From Planctomycetota bacterium (lineage in GTDB: Bacteria; Planctomycetota; Planctomycetia; Pirellulales; UBA1268), in NCBI GenBank assembly GCA_014238855.1, contig JABAAH010000018.1:1-46618 (forward strand): a stretch of 46,618 nt of DNA. The letters run 5' to 3'. Of this stretch, positions 42,807 through 46,618 are shown in pieces. The position numbers were made by a program, and so were the translations under genes. The stretch's first letter is position 1. The number at the start of each line of letters is the position of its first letter. The notes below the pieces were generated by a model. That model did no database searches. It was not told the DNA's origin and saw only the letters and a list, made by a program, of their open reading frames with translations.

Positions 42807-44129
42807 ATGGCGACAGAATTTACCTTGCCCGACCTCGGTGAGAATATAGCTTCAGGAGATGTGGTTTCAGTCCTCGTAAACGTTGGCGATGTAGTGTCGC
42901 CGGGGCAGGCTGTGCTGGAGGTTGAAACAGACAAGGCCGTTATTGAAGTGCCTTGCCCACCCGGTGGTGTGATAGAAGAAGTGCTCGTTAAAAAAGGCGA
43001 AACAGTAAACGTTGGTCAAGCGTTGCTGTCGCTCGGTTCGTCAGGTTCCCAGCCTGCAGTATCTGAGCCAATGGCTCCACAACCTGCAATGGAAACGGTC
43101 GCTGCGGCGAAACCATCACCTGTCGTCGAGACTAATGAACCTGTAGCTGTAAAGCAGTCAGCGCCCCCACCACAATCATCATCGCCCGTTGTGGCTTCGA
43201 ATGGCGAAGCAAAGAATGGCACTTTGGTCAGCGATGTCATTAATCCTGCAGGCCCAGCAGTCAGACGGTTAGCACGAGAACTTGGTGTTGATTTGGGGCG
43301 GGTTTCAGGAACTGGGCCCTCGGGTCGAATTATTCGTGAGGATGTTGTTGCAGCCGTGCGACGAGCCGGTGGGCAAGCGGGATCGAACTCACGAACAGTG
43401 CGTTCTGGTGGAGAGCAAGACGATTGGGGTCCAATTCACCGTGAGAAAATGTCACGGATGAGAAAAACAATCGCCACGAATATGGTTCGCAGTGTGGCGG
43501 CTATCCCTCACCTTACAAATTTTGATGATGCCGATGTGACTGAACTTGAACGGCTCAGAAAAGATAGTGCAACCGAGTACGCTAAGAGCAATGTTAAATT
43601 GACGGCACTTGCTTTTGTTGTAAAGGCAGTAAGCCTGTCATTGCGGCAACACCCAAGTGTTAACTCGACAGTTGATATGGAGAAGGGCGAATTCGTATAT
43701 AAAGATTACGTAAATATTGGTCTGGCTGTTGATACCTCTCGAGGCTTGGTGGTGCCGGTCTTGCGAGACTGTGATCAACAATCGATACCACAGATTGCGC
43801 AAGAGATCGCAAAAACCGCTGAAAAAGCAAAAAATGCCCAATACGGAGTTGAAGATCTTCGAGGGGGAACCTTTACGATAAGCAATCTTGGTGCAATTGG
43901 CGGGACGTACTCCACTCCTATCATCAATCACCCAGAAGTTGCCATTCTCCTGCTTGGAAGATCAAGAAAATTGCCAATTGTGTATGAAGATCGCGTCGAA
44001 CCGAGGCTTATGATGCCACTTTCATTATCCTACGATCACCGGGTGATAGATGGTGCGATGGCAGCACGATTTTTAAAAGAAGTTATCGGTTATTTAGAAA
44101 GCCCTGGTCGGCTCCTGTTAGCCATGTGA
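42807..44129 (+). CDS. aceF: Dihydrolipoyl acetyltransferase (E2 of pyruvate dehydrogenase)
   Basis: Core of the pyruvate dehydrogenase complex; transfers acetyl from the lipoyl arm to CoA. The protein has 440 residues with a single lipoyl domain (1-78, lipoyl-Lys43 in ETDKAVIEV), a Pro/Ala/Ser-rich linker (about 80-145), an E3/E1-binding domain (about 147-185, AGPAVRRLARELGVDL) and the catalytic domain (about 210-440) with His411 and Asp415 in SYDHRVIDG. Residues near KMSRMRKTIATNM begin the catalytic domain. It follows aceE after 151 bases, and sucA follows after 16 bases. E. coli AceF has three lipoyl domains, so this is the short form. Confidence 0.95.
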   Translation: MATEFTLPDLGENIASGDVVSVLVNVGDVVSPGQAVLEVETDKAVIEVPCPPGGVIEEVLVKKGETVNVGQALLSLGSSGSQPAVSEPMAPQPAMETVAAAKPSPVVETNEPVAVKQSAPPPQSSSPVVASNGEAKNGTLVSDVINPAGPAVRRLARELGVDLGRVSGTGPSGRIIREDVVAAVRRAGGQAGSNSRTVRSGGEQDDWGPIHREKMSRMRKTIATNMVRSVAAIPHLTNFDDADVTELERLRKDSATEYAKSNVKLTALAFVVKAVSLSLRQHPSVNSTVDMEKGEFVYKDYVNIGLAVDTSRGLVVPVLRDCDQQSIPQIAQEIAKTAEKAKNAQYGVEDLRGGTFTISNLGAIGGTYSTPIINHPEVAILLLGRSRKLPIVYEDRVEPRLMMPLSLSYDHRVIDGAMAARFLKEVIGYLESPGRLLLAM

Positions 44130-44145
44130 ACATCGGAAACCCAAA

Positions 44146-46618
44146 GTGACCATCACCGAAGGCATTGATTCAGCAGGAACTGCGAATCTTGCGTTTCTCG
44201 AGGAACTCTTCGCCCAGTATCAAAATGATCCTGAAAGTCTCTCTGCGGACTGGCGACAGTATTTTGACTCACTTGTAGATTTACCTGATCAAACACCACG
44301 TAATGGCAAAGTTTCAGGTGAGCATGCAGGCGGTACCAATGGTTCGGTGCCAGCCGTGACATCTAAAAAAAATCAGAACCTTCCCACTGATGAGTCGACA
44401 GGCAGGTTAGCAAGCCCAACGCAAGAAAGTGCGGGTTTGCTTGATGACGACACCATGATTACACCGGATGGAATTGCGACAGGTCATGCGCTGGCTCTTG
44501 GCAACGGCTCGGTTCAATTGCCTGATGCGCCAGCGGGTGAAGTGAAGCCGGCTCCGCTGCCCGACGAAGTACGCCAAAGCCAGGGTAGTGACCGCTTTGC
44601 ATTCTTGCAGGACCGGGTAGACCAGCTTGTGCGTGCGTATCGCGTTCGTGGCCACTTAACTGCGGATATCGATCCGCTCGGCCGCCCTCGGCCTGGGCTT
44701 CCGGAGCTGGACCCGACCTTCTATGACCTCACAGAGGAGGACATGGACCGCGTCTTTTCAACGGACACGATTGAGGGTCCGCAGTCGATGTCACTGAGGC
44801 AAATTATTCGACGGTTGCATAATACCTACTGTCGTTCGATTGGTGTTCAGTTTATGCACATGGATGATCTGCTGGTTCGGCAGTGGCTTCAGGTACGAAT
44901 GGAGGGCTGTGAGAATCGTATCCAGCTTGATCGCAAGCAGCAGTTACGCATCTATCGGCAGATGACGACTGCTGCAGTATTCGAGGAATTTATCCAGAAA
45001 CGATTCCTCGGATCAAAAAGTTTTTCATTAGAAGGTTCTGAAAGCCTTATCCCGCTTGTAGAAATGGCTATCGAAAGAGGGGCATCACAGGATATTCAGG
45101 ATGTTGTGATGGCCATGGCCCATCGTGGCAGGCTCAATGTGTTAGCAAATATTATGAGGAAAAGTCCGCAGAGGATTTTTCGGGAATTTGCTGATCTCGA
45201 TCCTGAGCTACACGTTGGTCGCGGTGATGTAAAATATCATTTAGGTCATTCTACGGACTACGTTGCTGAAAATGGTCGTAAAGTACACCTGACGCTATGC
45301 TTCAATCCGAGCCATTTGGAATACGTGAATCCAGTTGCGATTGGACGAATGCGTGCCCGCCAAGATCGTTCGAGTGATCGAGCTCGTCAGCACGGCATGG
45401 TGATTCTGATTCACGGTGATGCCGCTTTTGCGGGAGAGGGAATTATTCAGGAGACGCTGAATCTCAGTGAACTCGATCCCTATTGTGTTGGCGGGACACT
45501 CCATGTGATCGTGAACAATCAGATTGGCTTCACAACTGGGCCACAAGAATCACGTTCCTGCGTGTATGCAACTGATGTTGCAAAGATGCTTCAGATTCCA
45601 ATATTCCATGTAAATGGTGAGGATCCCGAGGCGGTTGCGCAGGTTGTAAGCTTGGCCATGGATTTTCGTCGAGAATTTCAACGAGACGTTGTTATCGACA
45701 TGTACTGCTTTCGACGACGGGGCCATAACGAGGCTGACGAGCCAGCGTTTACACAGCCGGCCTTGTATAGAGTCATTGATCAGCAGCCAAGCGTTCATGA
45801 AAGCTATTTGGAGAAACTCCTTACGCTCGGTGAAGTGTCGAGGGATGAGGCAATGAGAATTGCTGAAGAACACCGGGCTCGCTTGGACGCCGAACTTTCT
45901 GCTGCAAAACGCGATGACTATGTCCATCGAAGTGATATTGCTGGTGTCTGGGCCTTTTATATAGGCGGACGTGAAAAAGAAGCAGCGGATGTAGATACAG
46001 GTGTACCACTAGACAATCTGCAAACGCTTCTTCGTCGTCTGGTTGTTTTGCCAGAGCGTTTCCAGCCGCATGCAAAGATACGCAAGCTACTTGATGCACG
46101 TGTTGCTATGGCTGATGGGAAGCGTCCAATTGATTGGTCTGCTGCAGAGGCTTTGGCGATGGGAAGTCTCGCAGTTCAGGGGCTGCGTGTAAGGTTGTCA
46201 GGGCAAGACAGCGAGCGAGGCACGTTTAGTCACAGGCATGCGGTTATACATGACCACATTACAGATGACACGTACTGTCCCCTCGCTCATCTTGCTGAAG
46301 AACAGGCTGCAGTAGAAATTTACAACAGCCCGCTTTCAGAATCTGGTGTACTCGGATTTGAGTACGGATACAGTCTGGACTGTCCTGATGGACTTGTTAT
46401 GTGGGAAGCGCAGTTCGGTGATTTTGTGAACGTGTCTCAAGTCGTGATCGATCAATTTATTGTAAGTGCTGAAGATAAATGGAACCGGCTCTCAGGCATC
46501 GTTATGCTTCTGCCTCATGGCTTCGAAGGCATGGGTCCAGAGCACTCAAGCGCACGGCTTGAAAGATTTTTGCTTCTGGCTGCTAAAGACAATACTCAGG
46601 TAGTGCAGCCTACAACCC
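44146..46618 (+). CDS. sucA: 2-oxoglutarate dehydrogenase E1 component, 3' end beyond the window
   Basis: Thiamine-diphosphate enzyme that decarboxylates 2-oxoglutarate in the TCA cycle. 824 codons are visible and no stop occurs before the window edge, so the gene is cut by the window, not broken. Blocks: LAFLEELFAQYQNDPESLSADWRQYF at the N-terminus, the RAYRVRGHLTADIDPLG segment, SLEGSESLIPL, MAHRGRLNVLANI, HLGHSTDY, the TPP motif HGDAAFAGEGIIQET near residue 424, and NNQIGFTT. GTG 44146 has GGAA about seven bases upstream. A Gly/Ser/Thr-rich linker with low conservation lies at about 45-110. Co-location with aceEF is less usual than with sucB; sucB would be expected to the right if present. 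Confidence 0.95.
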   Translation, partial: MTITEGIDSAGTANLAFLEELFAQYQNDPESLSADWRQYFDSLVDLPDQTPRNGKVSGEHAGGTNGSVPAVTSKKNQNLPTDESTGRLASPTQESAGLLDDDTMITPDGIATGHALALGNGSVQLPDAPAGEVKPAPLPDEVRQSQGSDRFAFLQDRVDQLVRAYRVRGHLTADIDPLGRPRPGLPELDPTFYDLTEEDMDRVFSTDTIEGPQSMSLRQIIRRLHNTYCRSIGVQFMHMDDLLVRQWLQVRMEGCENRIQLDRKQQLRIYRQMTTAAVFEEFIQKRFLGSKSFSLEGSESLIPLVEMAIERGASQDIQDVVMAMAHRGRLNVLANIMRKSPQRIFREFADLDPELHVGRGDVKYHLGHSTDYVAENGRKVHLTLCFNPSHLEYVNPVAIGRMRARQDRSSDRARQHGMVILIHGDAAFAGEGIIQETLNLSELDPYCVGGTLHVIVNNQIGFTTGPQESRSCVYATDVAKMLQIPIFHVNGEDPEAVAQVVSLAMDFRREFQRDVVIDMYCFRRRGHNEADEPAFTQPALYRVIDQQPSVHESYLEKLLTLGEVSRDEAMRIAEEHRARLDAELSAAKRDDYVHRSDIAGVWAFYIGGREKEAADVDTGVPLDNLQTLLRRLVVLPERFQPHAKIRKLLDARVAMADGKRPIDWSAAEALAMGSLAVQGLRVRLSGQDSERGTFSHRHAVIHDHITDDTYCPLAHLAEEQAAVEIYNSPLSESGVLGFEYGYSLDCPDGLVMWEAQFGDFVNVSQVVIDQFIVSAEDKWNRLSGIVMLLPHGFEGMGPEHSSARLERFLLLAAKDNTQVVQPTT

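Overview
The window looks like a chromosomal segment of a diderm (LPS-making) bacterium, most likely a planctomycete of the Pirellulales type. The 3' part of a 16S rRNA gene at the left edge has wording I associate with that group. It ends in its own strong terminator with no 23S or tRNA behind it, an unlinked rRNA arrangement common in planctomycetes. lpxA and an LptF/G-type permease indicate an LPS outer membrane. fliW with csrA and a chemosensory cluster indicate a surface- or motility-responsive lifestyle. The taxonomic placement is from memory of signatures and was not searched.

Layout: 1-738 partial 16S rRNA, then hairpins and a terminator. 1116-4839: a PH-like membrane protein (+), then aldo/keto reductase, alpha/beta hydrolase, ferrochelatase, tRNA-Glu and a csrA paralogue (all -). 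5435-16971: a long + strand complex I operon in the order nuoI-A-C-D-H-J-K-L-M-N. nuoI is displaced to the front; nuoB and nuoE/F/G are absent. 17031-19005: a small unknown protein, a TatD-family nuclease and a thioredoxin-fold protein (+). 19174-21255: csrA, fliW and an LptF/LptG-type permease (-). 21347-24281: comF-like gene, hemC and a NarL/LuxR-type response regulator (+). 24288-26453: XerC/D recombinase, a small conserved-looking protein and a PIG-L/BshB1-type deacetylase (-). 26599-29673: M32 carboxypeptidase and an amidase-signature enzyme (+). 29651-34795: a four-gene Wsp-like chemosensory operon (-), followed on the same strand by lpxA. 36091-38144: a TPR mini-protein (+), tRNA-Leu (-) and an HTTM-domain membrane protein (-). 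38281 to the right edge: lpd-aceE-aceF-sucA (+), the E3, E1 and E2 genes of pyruvate dehydrogenase followed by E1 of 2-oxoglutarate dehydrogenase, cut off by the window.

How the genes fit together: the two large + strand blocks are central energy metabolism. Pyruvate and 2-oxoglutarate dehydrogenases make NADH, and complex I feeds electrons to quinone while pumping protons. hemC and hemH belong to haem synthesis. fliW-csrA plus a second csrA indicate post-transcriptional control. The Wsp-like operon encodes a CheA-REC hybrid kinase, two CheW adaptors and a CheR methyltransferase. It lacks a receptor, a CheB esterase and a diguanylate cyclase in the window, so input and output must be elsewhere or different. 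I saw no transposase, prophage or CRISPR array. Short perfect tandem duplications of 16-22 bp occur in three intergenic regions. The most notable oddities are the receptor-less and output-less Wsp-like operon, the rearranged nuo operon without nuoB, and a ferrochelatase carrying extra cysteines suited to an Fe-S cluster.
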